DNA of 64,000 nt from an uncultured Acholeplasmataceae bacterium (GCA_927441705.1 CAKMKH010000031.1:1-64000), one strand, 5' to 3'. Shown: positions 40,034 to 51,277, counted from the first letter of the stretch. The notes: generated by a model not told the origin, from the letters alone. Numbers and translations: made by a program.

Positions 40034-42658
40034 ATGACAAAATATGTATATTTGTTTAAAGAAGGCGATCAATCAATGAAAAACCTTCTTGGTGGTAAAG
40101 GTGCTAACTTAGCAGAAATGACTAAGATTGGACTTCCTGTACCTCAAGGCTTCACTGTAACAACTGAAGCATGTAATGATTACTATGATCGTGGCAAGAA
40201 AATTGCGCCAGAAATCATAGCTCAAATCGAAAAAGCACTTGCTGAAACTGAAAAAGAAGCAGGTAAGAAATTTGGAGATGCTAAAGACCCATTCTTAGTG
40301 TCAGTACGTTCTGGTGCTAGAGCATCAATGCCAGGGATGATGGATACAATTTTAAACTTAGGTTTAAATGATATATCTGTTGAAGGATTAGCGAAATTGA
40401 CTAATAATCCTCGTTTTGCATATGACTCTTACAGACGTTTCATTCAAATGTTTTCTGATGTAGTAATGGAAATAGATAAAGAAAACTATGAACATTTACT
40501 TGAAAAAATGAAAGAAGAAAAAGGTGTTGAATTAGATACTGATTTAAATGATGAAGATTTAATTAAATTAGTTGGTCAATTCAAAGCTAGATATTTAGAA
40601 TTGAAGGGTGAACCATTCCCTCAAAATCCAAAAGATCAACTAATTGGAGCAATTACTGCTGTATTTAGATCATGGGATAATCCAAGAGCTCATACTTACA
40701 GAAGAATGAACCACATTCCTTACGAATGGGGAACAGCTGTAAATGTACAAGGCATGGTATTTGGTAATATGGGTGAAGATTCTGGTACAGGTGTTGCATT
40801 CACAAGAGATCCATCTAATGGAAATAATGAATTATATGGTGAATACCTATTTAATGCACAAGGTGAAGACGTTGTTGCTGGTATCCGTACTCCAAAACCT
40901 ATTAGTGAATTAAAAGATGATAATCCTAGATTATATGATGAGTTTGTAGCTATATCAAATAAATTAGAAGCTCATTATCGCGATATGCAAGATATGGAAT
41001 TTACTATTGAACGCGGCAAATTATATATGCTTCAAACAAGAAATGGTAAGAGAACTGCACAAGCTGCATTAAAAATTGCTATTGATCTTGTAAAAGAAGG
41101 CGTATTAACAGAAAAAGAAGCTATTTTAAAAGTTGAACCAGGACAACTAGATTCTTTATTACATCCACAATTCAATCCCGCTTCATTAGGTAGTGCTAAA
41201 TTGATTGCTACAGGATTAAATGCATCACCAGGTGCTGCTACAGGCCGCGTTGTATTCAACGCAGAACGTGCAAAAGAAATGAAAGAAAAAGATGGTCTTC
41301 CAGTAATTTTAGTAAGACAAGAAACATCACCTGAAGATATTGAAGGTATGATCGTTTCATCTGGTATTCTAACATCACGTGGTGGTATGACATCACATGC
41401 TGCAGTAGTTGCTCGTGGTATGGGTAGATGTTGTGTTGCTGGTGCTGGATCAATTCGTGTATCAGAAGCTAAAAAACAATTTGAAGTGAACGGTGAAGTT
41501 TACAACGAAGGCGACTGGATTTCATTAGATGGTACTACAGGTAAGATTTATGGTGAAAAAGTTGAAACTATGGATGCTACAGTGTCAGGTGATTTCGAAA
41601 CACTTATGACATGGGCTGATAAATATGCTGCATTAAAAGTTCGTACAAATGCTGATAATCCTAGAGATGCTAAAGTTGCATATGAATATGGTGCTCAAGG
41701 TATTGGTTTATGTAGAACTGAACATATGTTCTTTGAAGGCGACAGAATTTCTGCAGTTAGAGAAATGATCGTTGCTAAAAATCTTGAAGAACGCAAGAAG
41801 GCTTTGGCTAAACTATTACCAATGCAAAAAGAAGACTTTATTGGCTTATACAAAGAAATGAAAGGCTTCCCAGTAACAGTTCGTTACTTAGATCCACCAC
41901 TACATGAATTCTTACCAACTGAAGTTAATGATATTAAAGCATTAGCGAAAGAAATGGGAATTTCTGAAAAAGAATTAACTGATACAATTAATGAGTTACA
42001 CGAAACTAACCCTATGTTAGGTCATCGTGGTGTTCGTTTAAGTGTCACATATCCTGAAATTGCTGAAATGCAAACTCGCGCTGTGATTGAAGCAGCAATC
42101 GAAGTGAATCGTCAAGGTATGAATGTTGTTCCAGAAATAATGATTCCACTTGTTGGTGAAGTTAAAGAGTTAAAATACATTAAAGATGTTGTTGTTAAAA
42201 CAGCTGATGAAATTATTAAAAACTCAAATGTTAAACTAAAATATTCTGTAGGAACTATGATTGAAATTCCTAGAGCTGCATTATTAGCTGATGAAATTGC
42301 TAAAGAAGCTGAGTTCTTCAGTTTTGGTACAAACGACTTAACTCAAATGACATTTGGATTTAGCCGTGATGATGCAGGTAAATTCTTAAGCGATTACTAT
42401 GATAAGAAAATTTTCGTTAATGATCCATTTGCTCACGTAGACCAAAAAGGTGTAGGTAAACTTATGGATATGGCAGTTACCTTAGGTAGACAAACAAGAC
42501 CTGATATTAAGTTAGGTATTTGTGGTGAACACGGTGGAGATCCACTCTCTGTAGAGTTCTGTCATAATATTGGACTTTCTTATGTTTCATGTTCTCCATT
42601 TAGAGTACCAATCGCAAGATTAGCTGCTGCTCATGCTAACATTAAAAACCCAAGATAA
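40034..42658 (+). CDS. ppdK: Pyruvate, phosphate dikinase
   Basis: GGKGANLAEMTKIGLPVPQGFT, TSRGGMTSHAAVVARGMGRCCVAG, SFGTNDLTQMTFGFSRDD. Confidence 0.97.
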   Translation: MTKYVYLFKEGDQSMKNLLGGKGANLAEMTKIGLPVPQGFTVTTEACNDYYDRGKKIAPEIIAQIEKALAETEKEAGKKFGDAKDPFLVSVRSGARASMPGMMDTILNLGLNDISVEGLAKLTNNPRFAYDSYRRFIQMFSDVVMEIDKENYEHLLEKMKEEKGVELDTDLNDEDLIKLVGQFKARYLELKGEPFPQNPKDQLIGAITAVFRSWDNPRAHTYRRMNHIPYEWGTAVNVQGMVFGNMGEDSGTGVAFTRDPSNGNNELYGEYLFNAQGEDVVAGIRTPKPISELKDDNPRLYDEFVAISNKLEAHYRDMQDMEFTIERGKLYMLQTRNGKRTAQAALKIAIDLVKEGVLTEKEAILKVEPGQLDSLLHPQFNPASLGSAKLIATGLNASPGAATGRVVFNAERAKEMKEKDGLPVILVRQETSPEDIEGMIVSSGILTSRGGMTSHAAVVARGMGRCCVAGAGSIRVSEAKKQFEVNGEVYNEGDWISLDGTTGKIYGEKVETMDATVSGDFETLMTWADKYAALKVRTNADNPRDAKVAYEYGAQGIGLCRTEHMFFEGDRISAVREMIVAKNLEERKKALAKLLPMQKEDFIGLYKEMKGFPVTVRYLDPPLHEFLPTEVNDIKALAKEMGISEKELTDTINELHETNPMLGHRGVRLSVTYPEIAEMQTRAVIEAAIEVNRQGMNVVPEIMIPLVGEVKELKYIKDVVVKTADEIIKNSNVKLKYSVGTMIEIPRAALLADEIAKEAEFFSFGTNDLTQMTFGFSRDDAGKFLSDYYDKKIFVNDPFAHVDQKGVGKLMDMAVTLGRQTRPDIKLGICGEHGGDPLSVEFCHNIGLSYVSCSPFRVPIARLAAAHANIKNPR

Positions 42659-42670
42659 TATATAAGATTT

Positions 42671-42711
42671 AAAGAGTTATAGCTATATAAAGTTATAACT
42701 CTTTTTTTTAC
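42671..42711 (+). terminator. Terminator after ppdK
   Basis: aaagagttata-gctatataaag-ttataactcttttttt. Confidence 0.85.
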
Positions 42712-42780
42712 GAAAAAAGGTCGCTTTTTTTGTAAAGATAAAGTAAAATAGTAATGGTTGAATTTATAGGAGGATAGCAT

Positions 42781-44484
42781 ATGATATTTGCAACAATAAA
42801 TTATGGGGATAGTTTAATGTTTGTTTTCGGTGGATTGGCACTATTTATCTTTGGGATAAACATGATGAGTGATAGTTTGAAATCGGCTGCAGGAAATAAA
42901 CTTAAAGCAATTATAGAAAAAACGACTAACACACCTTTAAAAGGTATATTAGTTGGTATCTTTTTAACAATTCTAATTCAGTCTTCATCAGGGACAACTG
43001 CACTAATGATTGGTTTATTAAGAGCAGGACTTATGACACTTCCACAAAGTGTTGGTATCATTATGGGTGCGAATATAGGGACGACTGTAACAGCCTTTAT
43101 CATTGGTTTACCTATAGCAGATTACGGTCTTTTTATTTTGTTCGTAGGGTTCTTAATGAGTTTTATGAAAAATCGAAAAGTTCATCATTTTGGTGGAGTT
43201 CTTATTGGTTTAGGGATGTTATTTGTAGGCCTTAACACAATGAGTGATGGATTAAAACCTTTGGCTCAAACGCAACAAGCAGAAAATATGTTTAATATAT
43301 TTGCGAACAACTGGTTTTTAGGAACTTTATTTGGGACTGTGTTTACAGGAGTTGTGCAATCATCTTCAGCAGCCATTGGTATTTTAGAAAGACTTTATGC
43401 ACTTAATGCTGAAGGTATTACATCAGTATCTTTAAATGGCGCAATACCTATTTTACTAGGGGCAAACATAGGAACAACCATTACAGCGTTTTTAGCATCT
43501 ATAGGTGGAAATATAGAATCCAAGAGAGCATCTTTCATTCATATTTTATTTAATGTAATCTCAGCTGTAGTATTTTTAATAATTCTTATTCCTTATACAA
43601 GACTTATAGCATGGTTTGAAGCATCATTTTTAAAACAATATTCGATGTTAACTATTGCATTTGCACATTTATTTCAAAATGCGATTATGACGGTTACTCT
43701 ATATTTCTTTATCAATAAAATGATATGGTTAAGTAGAAAAGTAGTTAAGGACCAATCTATTCAAGTGATTCCAGATGATATGTTTGATGAAAAACTTATC
43801 CATGAATCACCAATATTGGCTTTAGAGTTTGTTCAAAAAGGTATATTGTATATGGGGTCTATTGTAAAAGATTATTTAGTACTTGCAAAAGATTATAGTT
43901 TAAAAGAAAAAACTGAATCTGTAAATGAAGCATTTACTTTTGAGATGATGCTTGATACATATGACCAAAAGTTACATGACTACCTAATTAAAATCTCGCA
44001 AGCTGGTTTAGATCCTAATAACTCTAAAAAGCTTTCTAGAGACTTAGATACGATTAAAGATTTTGAGAGAATTGGAGATCACTTAACCAATATCATCCAA
44101 TTCTTCATTGAAAGATATAAAGAATCTCAACTTCTATCAGAAGAAGGTAGAAGAGAATTAAATGAATTATATACTGTATTAATTTCTATGCTTGATGATG
44201 TATTAACTAGTTTTCAAAATGGTGATGTTGAAGTTGCTAAACGTGTTGTAAAAAATGAAGATTTAGTTGATGAGTTGGAAGAGTTATTTAGATATCGTTA
44301 TATAGAAAGACTAAAAAATGGTGAGATTACATTTGTGGTTGCTGAAAATTATGCAGATATCTTGTCTAATCTAGAAAGAATTGGCGACCATTTAATGAAT
44401 ATTGCGAGTGCAGTTATAGAACCTTTATACGTACCACAAAGCTTAATTGTTCCAAAGCCTCACGAAATCGATAAAGATATTTAA
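42781..44484 (+). CDS. Na/Pi cotransporter family protein with C-terminal PhoU-like domain
   Basis: [19 protein letters not shown] and [15 protein letters not shown] repeats; PhoU-like helices. Confidence 0.92.
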   Translation: MIFATINYGDSLMFVFGGLALFIFGINMMSDSLKSAAGNKLKAIIEKTTNTPLKGILVGIFLTILIQSSSGTTALMIGLLRAGLMTLPQSVGIIMGANIGTTVTAFIIGLPIADYGLFILFVGFLMSFMKNRKVHHFGGVLIGLGMLFVGLNTMSDGLKPLAQTQQAENMFNIFANNWFLGTLFGTVFTGVVQSSSAAIGILERLYALNAEGITSVSLNGAIPILLGANIGTTITAFLASIGGNIESKRASFIHILFNVISAVVFLIILIPYTRLIAWFEASFLKQYSMLTIAFAHLFQNAIMTVTLYFFINKMIWLSRKVVKDQSIQVIPDDMFDEKLIHESPILALEFVQKGILYMGSIVKDYLVLAKDYSLKEKTESVNEAFTFEMMLDTYDQKLHDYLIKISQAGLDPNNSKKLSRDLDTIKDFERIGDHLTNIIQFFIERYKESQLLSEEGRRELNELYTVLISMLDDVLTSFQNGDVEVAKRVVKNEDLVDELEELFRYRYIERLKNGEITFVVAENYADILSNLERIGDHLMNIASAVIEPLYVPQSLIVPKPHEIDKDI

Positions 44485-44501
44485 TAAGAAAGTGTGATTC
44501 A

Positions 44502-46457
44502 ATGTTTGATTTAAAAGCACCTTTTGTTCCAAAGGGTGATCAGATAAACGCGATTGAAACTTTAAAAAATAATATAGAATCAGGTATTAAAGAACAAATC
44601 TTACTAGGTGCTACTGGTACTGGTAAGACTTTTACGATGGCAAACATTATTCAAAAACTACAAAAAAAGACTTTGATACTTGCACCTAATAAGACCTTAG
44701 CAGGGCAACTTTATGGTGAGTTAAAAGCTTTTTTTCCAAGTAATAGAGTAGAATACTTTATTTCTTATTATGATTATTATCAACCAGAGGCTTATGTTAT
44801 TTCTACAGATACTTATATTGAAAAAGATTCGTCAATCAACGATGAAATTGATGAAATGAGACATAGCGCAACAGCATCTCTATTGAATCATGATGATGTT
44901 ATTGTGGTTGCATCTGTTTCATGTATCTATGGTATTGGAGATCCTGAAACTTATAAAAATTCAATGATTTTTATGAGAACTGGAGAATCATTTGGAAGAG
45001 ATAAACTTATTAATAAACTCGTTGAGTTAACTTATCAAAGAAATGATATAGATTTTCATAGAGGAACTTTTAGGGTTAGAGGCGATTCAGTGGAGATTAT
45101 TCCTGTTTATGAACGCGCTCAAGGTATTAGAGTATCTTTTTTTGGAGATGAGATAGAGGATATAAAGCGTTTTGATGTCTTAACAGGACAAGCATTAGAA
45201 AATCTTGAATACACTTCTATTTTTCCTGCAACACACTTTATGACAGATAAAGATCGTGTAAGTGAATCGATTAGACGTATTAAAAACGAAATGCAAGAAC
45301 AAATTTCATATTTCAAAGATAACAATCTATTGTTAGAAGCACAAAGAATTGAGCAAAGAACAAGATATGACATGGAAATGTTAGAAGAAATTGGTATATG
45401 TAGTGGTGTCGAAAACTATTCAAGACATCTATCGTTAAGAGAAGCTGGGGAAACACCGGCAACACTTATAGATTTCTTTGGAGATGACTTTTTAATGATT
45501 ATTGATGAGTCACATGTTACTATGCCTCAGGTTAGAGGAATGTATGCTGGAGATAGATCAAGAAAAGAAACACTTGTAAATTTCGGATTTAGATTACCAT
45601 CTGCACTTGATAATAGACCACTTAAATTCGAAGAATTTGAACAAAAAATAAAAAACGTTATATACTTAAGTGCAACACCAGGGAATTATGAACTAGAAAA
45701 AGGCATTCCAATCATCGAACAAATTATTAGACCTACTTTCTTACTCGATCCAGATGTTGAGGTTAGACCATCAACTGGACAAATAGATGACTTATACTTT
45801 GAGATTAAAAAACGTATCGAAAACAACGAACGTATATTAGTAACAACTTTAACCATTAGAATGAGTGAAGATTTAACTGGATATTTTAAAAAGCTCGGTG
45901 TAAAAGTTGCCTATCTACATAGTGAAATTAAATCACTTGATCGTATTAAAATTTTAAGAGAATTAAGAATGGGTAAATACGATGTTTTAATTGGTATAAA
46001 CCTCTTAAGAGAAGGACTAGATTTACCAGAAGTTTCGTTAGTTGCAATACTTGACGCAAACAAACAGGGATTCTTAAGAAGCGAAAGAAGTTTAGTACAA
46101 ACGATTGGTAGAGCTGCTAGAAACTTAAATGGGCATGTGATCATGTATGCAGATACTATTTCACCAGCGATGCAATACGCGATTGATGAGACCAATAGAA
46201 GACGTAAAATTCAATTGACATTCAACGAAAAATATGGCGTTGAGCCAGTTAGTATACGAAAAGACATCAGAGATAATATTTCTATGAAAGAAGATGTAAT
46301 TGAAGAAGAAAAAGACTACACTAAACTAACAAAGAAAGATAAAGATAAAACACTTAAAGCACTTGAAAAAGAAATGCAAGAAGCTGCGAAAAATCTTGAC
46401 TTTGAAAAAGCAGCTGAATTAAGAGATCTTATTTTTGAATTGAAGGCAGCTGATTAA
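44502..46457 (+). CDS. uvrB: Excinuclease ABC subunit B
   Basis: [56 protein letters not shown] motif at the C-terminus. Confidence 0.97.
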   Translation: MFDLKAPFVPKGDQINAIETLKNNIESGIKEQILLGATGTGKTFTMANIIQKLQKKTLILAPNKTLAGQLYGELKAFFPSNRVEYFISYYDYYQPEAYVISTDTYIEKDSSINDEIDEMRHSATASLLNHDDVIVVASVSCIYGIGDPETYKNSMIFMRTGESFGRDKLINKLVELTYQRNDIDFHRGTFRVRGDSVEIIPVYERAQGIRVSFFGDEIEDIKRFDVLTGQALENLEYTSIFPATHFMTDKDRVSESIRRIKNEMQEQISYFKDNNLLLEAQRIEQRTRYDMEMLEEIGICSGVENYSRHLSLREAGETPATLIDFFGDDFLMIIDESHVTMPQVRGMYAGDRSRKETLVNFGFRLPSALDNRPLKFEEFEQKIKNVIYLSATPGNYELEKGIPIIEQIIRPTFLLDPDVEVRPSTGQIDDLYFEIKKRIENNERILVTTLTIRMSEDLTGYFKKLGVKVAYLHSEIKSLDRIKILRELRMGKYDVLIGINLLREGLDLPEVSLVAILDANKQGFLRSERSLVQTIGRAARNLNGHVIMYADTISPAMQYAIDETNRRRKIQLTFNEKYGVEPVSIRKDIRDNISMKEDVIEEEKDYTKLTKKDKDKTLKALEKEMQEAAKNLDFEKAAELRDLIFELKAAD

Positions 46458-46458
46458 T

Positions 46459-47103
46459 ATGAAAAAAGATATGACAGTTTTAAAAGCGATGATTGATGCT
46501 GATTATAAAAGACATGTAAAAAAATTCAATAATCTTAAACCAGGGAAAAAATGTGTATTATTAGGTGATTCTATGATGGCATATTTTCCGATTAAAACAT
46601 ATGAACTAGATGAAGAAATGTACAATTTAGGTATTCCAGGTGATACAACGACAGGCGTACTCAATAGAATCAATCAAGTCATTAGACTAAATCCAAAATT
46701 AATTATTTTAAACATTGGCTTAAATGATTTTGTGTTAACAAACCTTTCTCATCAAGAATCACTAGATAACATTTTAGAAATAAGACATCAATTATTAGAA
46801 AGCTGTCCTCATACTTTAGTATTCATAACATCATTAACACCGATTAATCAAAAAGATTTCCAAGATCAAGTCTATCTACTAAATAGAGATCCACAAGACG
46901 CGATAAAACTTAATCAAATGTTAAACAAGAGGATTGATGAAAAACATTTTATAAATCTATATGATGACTTAATAGATGATGAAGGTAAATTGAAACTTGA
47001 ATACACAAGAGATGGTATCCACCTTAATCAAAAAGGGTATCAGATATACTATGATACAATCATGGATTTAATGGATCATATAAATGAAAATGCACACATG
47101 TAA
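46459..47103 (+). CDS. SGNH/GDSL hydrolase
   Basis: LLGDSMMAYFP, LNIGLNDF, DGIHLNQKGY blocks. Confidence 0.85.
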   Translation: MKKDMTVLKAMIDADYKRHVKKFNNLKPGKKCVLLGDSMMAYFPIKTYELDEEMYNLGIPGDTTTGVLNRINQVIRLNPKLIILNIGLNDFVLTNLSHQESLDNILEIRHQLLESCPHTLVFITSLTPINQKDFQDQVYLLNRDPQDAIKLNQMLNKRIDEKHFINLYDDLIDDEGKLKLEYTRDGIHLNQKGYQIYYDTIMDLMDHINENAHM

Positions 47104-47119
47104 TTGTGCATTTTTTTAC
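47091..47119 (+). terminator. Terminator overlapping stop of the SGNH gene
   Basis: aatgcaca-catgtaat-tgtgcatttttt. Confidence 0.75.
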
Positions 47120-47177
47120 ATACATATATAAGGAAATAAAATCATATTTATGTTAAGATATTCATGGAGTTGATATT

Positions 47178-48440
47178 ATGAACGCAAAAAGCCATTATGA
47201 AAAAGGCTTGTCACATTACATATTGAATACACCTAAAAAAAATATCGAATTAGCTATAAATCATTTCGAACAAGCAGCTGAACAAGGATATTCAGATGCA
47301 TACTACTTTTTAGGCAGATTTTATGGATTGGGTGATGGTGTATCACTAGACTTTCATCAAGCAATCGATCATTATCAAAAAGGTATAGCACTTGGTTCTC
47401 ATAAATGTGGGTATGCATTAGGCATGCTTTACTATACAGGAACAGGCGTTGAAAAAGACGAGGATTTAGCCAAAGACTATTTCAAACAAAATTATAGTAT
47501 ATTACTAATGGAAGCTGAAAATAAAGATCCAGTAAGTATACATATATTAGGAACTTACTACTATTACGGATTTAGTGTGCAACGCTATATCTTTAAAGCT
47601 ATAGAGTGGTTCTTAAAATCAAGTGAATTAGGTTATAGTGATTCACAATACATTTTAGGTATGATTTATGAAACTCTTGGCGAAGATAAAAATCAAGTTG
47701 AAACAGCAATTAAATATTATAAAATGGCTGCTTCGCAAGATCATCCATATGCACAATATGCGTTAGGAATCATAGCATTAGAAGCTAATGATTATCATAA
47801 GGCTGAGAAATATTTAGAAAGTGCTGCATTTCAACATTATGCATTAGCAGCATATACACTCGCAAAAATTTATCATGAAAGAGATGCTAAGCATCCACAA
47901 AAAGCTTTTGAGTGGTTTCTAATAGCAGCTAAACAAGATCATACTGAGGCTTGTTATTACGTAGGCTTATACTACCAAAATGGCATGGGTGTAAAACAAG
48001 ATATAAAACAAGCTGTGATTTGGTATGAAAAAGCGGCGCTAAAAAAAGATAAAGATGCTCTTTACCATTTAGCAATGATATTAATTAGACAACCAGAAAA
48101 AAATTTTGAATTGATTGCGAGATTATTAGAACAAGCAGCATCTCAAGATCATCCAAATGCACAATATAATTTAGCTGTCATGTATCAAAAAGGTGATGGT
48201 GTTAAGCAAAGTAATCAAAAAGCATTATTTTGGTATGAAAAAGCAGCTGATCAAAATTTAGCAATTGCACAATACAATTTAGGTATGATCTATTTTGAAG
48301 GTAAATTAATTGAAAAAGATGAATTAAAAGCCAAAGAATTGTGGCAAAAAGCAGCTGATCAAGGATTAGAAGCAGCAGTCAAACTTATGTATTCAATTAA
48401 TAATTATGCAAAATTACAAAAAAGTGAATGGCAAGCATAA
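47178..48440 (+). CDS. Sel1-like repeat (SLR) protein
   Basis: Multiple A..G.. AQY.LG.MY..G.GV..D...A..W..KAA repeats. Confidence 0.92.
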   Translation: MNAKSHYEKGLSHYILNTPKKNIELAINHFEQAAEQGYSDAYYFLGRFYGLGDGVSLDFHQAIDHYQKGIALGSHKCGYALGMLYYTGTGVEKDEDLAKDYFKQNYSILLMEAENKDPVSIHILGTYYYYGFSVQRYIFKAIEWFLKSSELGYSDSQYILGMIYETLGEDKNQVETAIKYYKMAASQDHPYAQYALGIIALEANDYHKAEKYLESAAFQHYALAAYTLAKIYHERDAKHPQKAFEWFLIAAKQDHTEACYYVGLYYQNGMGVKQDIKQAVIWYEKAALKKDKDALYHLAMILIRQPEKNFELIARLLEQAASQDHPNAQYNLAVMYQKGDGVKQSNQKALFWYEKAADQNLAIAQYNLGMIYFEGKLIEKDELKAKELWQKAADQGLEAAVKLMYSINNYAKLQKSEWQA

Positions 48441-48474
48441 AAAAGTTTCCTAATAAAGGAAACTTTTTCTTTTC
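48441..48474. terminator. Bidirectional terminator
   Basis: aaaaagtttcct-aata-aaggaaacttttt between convergent genes. Confidence 0.85.
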
Positions 48475-49686
48475 TTATTCAGCATTTAATTTAATAATTT
48501 CTTTATAAATCTCAACAGCTTTTTCCATTTGTTGAATAGAAGCAAATTCTAATCTTCCATGGAATTGATAACCACCGGTTCCTAAATTAGGACAAATTAA
48601 ACCATCATATGTAAGTCTTGCACCATCTGTTCCACCTCTAATAGGTTCAATTTTAGGTTCGAGACCTTGATTTATAGTAGCTTGTTTTGCAAGCTCAACA
48701 ACATACATATGATCTTTAATGATATCATACATATTAAAGTAACTATCCTTAATTTCAATCTTGACAACTTGATACTCATACTTATCATTTAAGTAATTAG
48801 CGATTTTAATAAAGTCGTCTTTTTGTTTTTTAAATAAGTTTTTATCGTGATTTCTAACTATATATTGCGTGTGCGCGTGTTCTACTTGACCTTGAATTTG
48901 TGTTAAGTGATTAAAACCCTCATAATTTTCTGTAAAGGCAGGATTTAAAAATGTTGGTAACATTTGATGGAATTCAAAAGCAACATGGGCAGCATTGATC
49001 AGTTTGTGTTTTGCTGATCCTGGATGAATGCTTATACCAGTAAAGTTAAGGTTAATAGTTGCAGCATTAAAGTTTTCATATTCAATACCACCGACTTCAC
49101 TTCCATCAGCTGTATATGCAAAGTCTGCCTTAAAAAATTCGAAATCAAATCGATCCGCACCTTGTCCGATTTCTTCATCAGGCGTAAAGCATATGTATAT
49201 ATCACCATGTTTTACATCTTTATGAGTTGTATAATATGCAGCAAGTTCCATAATCTCAGCTACACCACATTTGTCATCAGCACCTAATAATGTGTGACCA
49301 TCAGTAACAATAATATCTTCCCCAATGACTTTTTTTAAAGCTGGATATTGATTTGGATGCATTGAAAGTTCATCATTAAGTCTAACAATTGACCCATCAT
49401 AGTTCTTAATGATTCGCGGATTAACATTTTTACCTGGTGCATCAGGAGAAGTATCAACATGTGCTATAAAGCCTAATGCTTTCTTACCTTCCACATTTTT
49501 TTCAATTTTAGTATACACATAACCATCTTTATCTAAGAATGCATCTAGACCCATTGCTTTTAACTCTTCAACTAATAATCTACTTAAATCTTTTTGTTTT
49601 TCAGTAGAAGGGAAAGTTTTAGACTCATGATCTGATTGTGTATCTATTTTTACATAACGCAAAAATCTATCAATAAGAGTATTCAT
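48475..49686 (-). CDS. pepT: Tripeptide aminopeptidase (peptidase T)
   Basis: RFLRYVKIDTQSD, IAHVDTSPDAPGKNV, LLGADDKCGVAEIMEL, RGGTDGARLTYDGLICPNLGTGG. Confidence 0.95.
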   Translation of the reverse strand: MNTLIDRFLRYVKIDTQSDHESKTFPSTEKQKDLSRLLVEELKAMGLDAFLDKDGYVYTKIEKNVEGKKALGFIAHVDTSPDAPGKNVNPRIIKNYDGSIVRLNDELSMHPNQYPALKKVIGEDIIVTDGHTLLGADDKCGVAEIMELAAYYTTHKDVKHGDIYICFTPDEEIGQGADRFDFEFFKADFAYTADGSEVGGIEYENFNAATINLNFTGISIHPGSAKHKLINAAHVAFEFHQMLPTFLNPAFTENYEGFNHLTQIQGQVEHAHTQYIVRNHDKNLFKKQKDDFIKIANYLNDKYEYQVVKIEIKDSYFNMYDIIKDHMYVVELAKQATINQGLEPKIEPIRGGTDGARLTYDGLICPNLGTGGYQFHGRLEFASIQQMEKAVEIYKEIIKLNAE

Positions 49687-49804
49687 TTATATATCATCCT
49701 TTCTGTATGTGTCTATTATAACGCAAAAAATTGAAAAAATTAAGTCAGATATTAATAATATTAAGCACAAAATTAATTTTCTTTAACTTTTTTTAAAAAA
49801 AGAC

Positions 49805-49833
49805 TTGACAATTGATAAAATGTTTAATATAAT
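49805..49833 (+). promoter_or_regulatory. Perfect consensus sigma70-type promoter TTGACA-N17-TATAAT
   Basis: TTGACA 49805-49810, TATAAT 49828-49833. Confidence 0.85.
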
Positions 49834-49873
49834 CAAAGTGTAAATTAAAAATATTAAGTAAGGCGGCGGTAAA

Positions 49874-50227
49874 TTGCAAAGAAATGAAGTTCTAAATAAA
49901 CTTTCAAAAAATGAGATCAATTATAAAGAAGCATACAATATGTTATATCCAAGAATTAAAACAAAAAAAGTAAGAAAAGCTCACTTTGTAAAATTAAAAA
50001 TCAATATTCCCGATGGCGGAGTTGCAAATGTGATGATAAGATTTTTATTCCTGATCCCTATTCCTATATGGCTAGTTACAATCATTGTTAGAAGAAGATT
50101 GAACCAGTATGTTAGTGATGATATTCCAATATCATTTAGAGATTTAATTCATTTAGTATCAATTAAAGGATCACACATTAAAGTAATGACAAGTGATCAT
50201 ACTAATATTTTAATTAAAACAATATAA
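49874..50227 (+). CDS. Small membrane-associated hypothetical protein with N-terminal EAxxxL helical motif (TTG start)
   Basis: RBS aaggcggcgg; MQRNEVLNKLSKNEINYKEAYNMLYP then hydrophobic segment. Confidence 0.75.
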   Translation: MQRNEVLNKLSKNEINYKEAYNMLYPRIKTKKVRKAHFVKLKINIPDGGVANVMIRFLFLIPIPIWLVTIIVRRRLNQYVSDDIPISFRDLIHLVSIKGSHIKVMTSDHTNILIKTI

Positions 50228-50239
50228 AGGAGAAATAAA

Positions 50240-50662
50240 ATGATGAATCAAAGAAACAAAGTAAATCCAGTTATCTCAGTTTGCCCAGTATGTAAACATG
50301 ATTTAAAGGTAACTAAACTGTCATGTGATCACTGTGACACAGTGATAGAAGGAAATTTCACATTATCAAAATTTAACTATCTAGAAACAGAAAAGCTATA
50401 TTTCATTGAAGTATTTGTAAAAAATAGAGGAAATATTAAAACAATCGAAAAAGAACTCAACATCAGTTATCCTACTGTTAAGAAAATGCTTGATGAAGTT
50501 ATTGTTGGACTAGGCTACTCTTTAGATCCTGAATTAGATAATGAGGAAGAAGAGAAAGAAAAGCAAGAACAAAAAGCTTCAAAAGCAAGTATATTAGAAA
50601 AAATCGCTAATAAAGAAATATCTGTACTTGAAGCTGTGGAGTTGCTTAAAAAAGGAAAGTAA
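50240..50662 (+). CDS. DUF2089-like protein: zinc ribbon, HTH-like, C-terminal EAxxLL motif
   Basis: CPVCKHDLKVTKLSCDHCDT; LYFIEVFVKNRGNIKTIEKELNISYPTVKKML; ILEKIANKEISVLEAVELLKKG. Confidence 0.8.
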   Translation: MMNQRNKVNPVISVCPVCKHDLKVTKLSCDHCDTVIEGNFTLSKFNYLETEKLYFIEVFVKNRGNIKTIEKELNISYPTVKKMLDEVIVGLGYSLDPELDNEEEEKEKQEQKASKASILEKIANKEISVLEAVELLKKGK

Positions 50663-50673
50663 GGTGAATTCAT

Positions 50674-50811
50674 ATGCGTCGTTTATTTGAAAACATGGAT
50701 GATGACAATCAAAGAAAAAAACATAATTATAAAAAACATGATACAATATCAGATTCGAAATATACTATTGAAGATATACACTACATGATGCAATATCATT
50801 TGCATATCTAA
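50674..50811 (+). CDS. 45-aa small protein MRRLFENMDDDNQRKKHNYKKHDTISDSKYTIEDIHYMMQYHLHI (absent from ORF track)
   Basis: RBS aaggtg 7 nt before ATG; sits between two co-directional genes of the same cluster. Confidence 0.65.
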   Translation: MRRLFENMDDDNQRKKHNYKKHDTISDSKYTIEDIHYMMQYHLHI

Positions 50812-50845
50812 AAAAAAACTAAAAAAATAATAAGAGGTGACTAAA

Positions 50846-51229
50846 ATGTCTAAAGATCAATTAAAAGAAGAAAGAATGAAAATATTAGAATTATTGTCAA
50901 AAGGAGTCGTTTCAACTGATGAAGCAGAAAAATTACTCATGGCAATGAGCGGTGCAGAAGAAAATTTTGCAAAAGAAGTAGTTACTCAAAAGAAAGCACC
51001 ATTTAAAATGTTAAAAATATTAGTGGATTCTAATGATGGAGACAAAGTTAGAATGCAAATCCCAGTTGAATTTTCTAAGTTATTAAAAACTGCGAAATTT
51101 AAATCATCAATTGGAAATACTGATATAGATATTGATGCGATTGTAGAAATGATCAGCCAAGGTATTGATGGAGAACTAGTTAATATTGAGTCAAGCGATG
51201 GCGATATCGTTAAGATTGTTGTTGAATAA
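50846..51229 (+). CDS. Hypothetical protein with N-terminal EAxxLL (SHOCT/YvlB-N-like) motif (start adjusted to ATG 50846)
   Basis: MSKDQLKEERMKILELLSKGVVSTDEAEKLLMAM; RBS agaggtg. Confidence 0.75.
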   Translation: MSKDQLKEERMKILELLSKGVVSTDEAEKLLMAMSGAEENFAKEVVTQKKAPFKMLKILVDSNDGDKVRMQIPVEFSKLLKTAKFKSSIGNTDIDIDAIVEMISQGIDGELVNIESSDGDIVKIVVE

Positions 51230-51245
51230 TTGAAAAAAAATATCA

Positions 51246-51277
51246 TTCCACGCTGTTTTCCTTAAAACAGCGTGGAA
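51246..51277. promoter_or_regulatory. Perfect 14-bp inverted repeat ttccacgctgtttt-cctt-aaaacagcgtggaa followed by TATAAT (51285-51290)
   Basis: Direct reading; overlaps the likely -35 region of the ABC exporter promoter; could instead be a terminator without a U tract. Confidence 0.6.
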
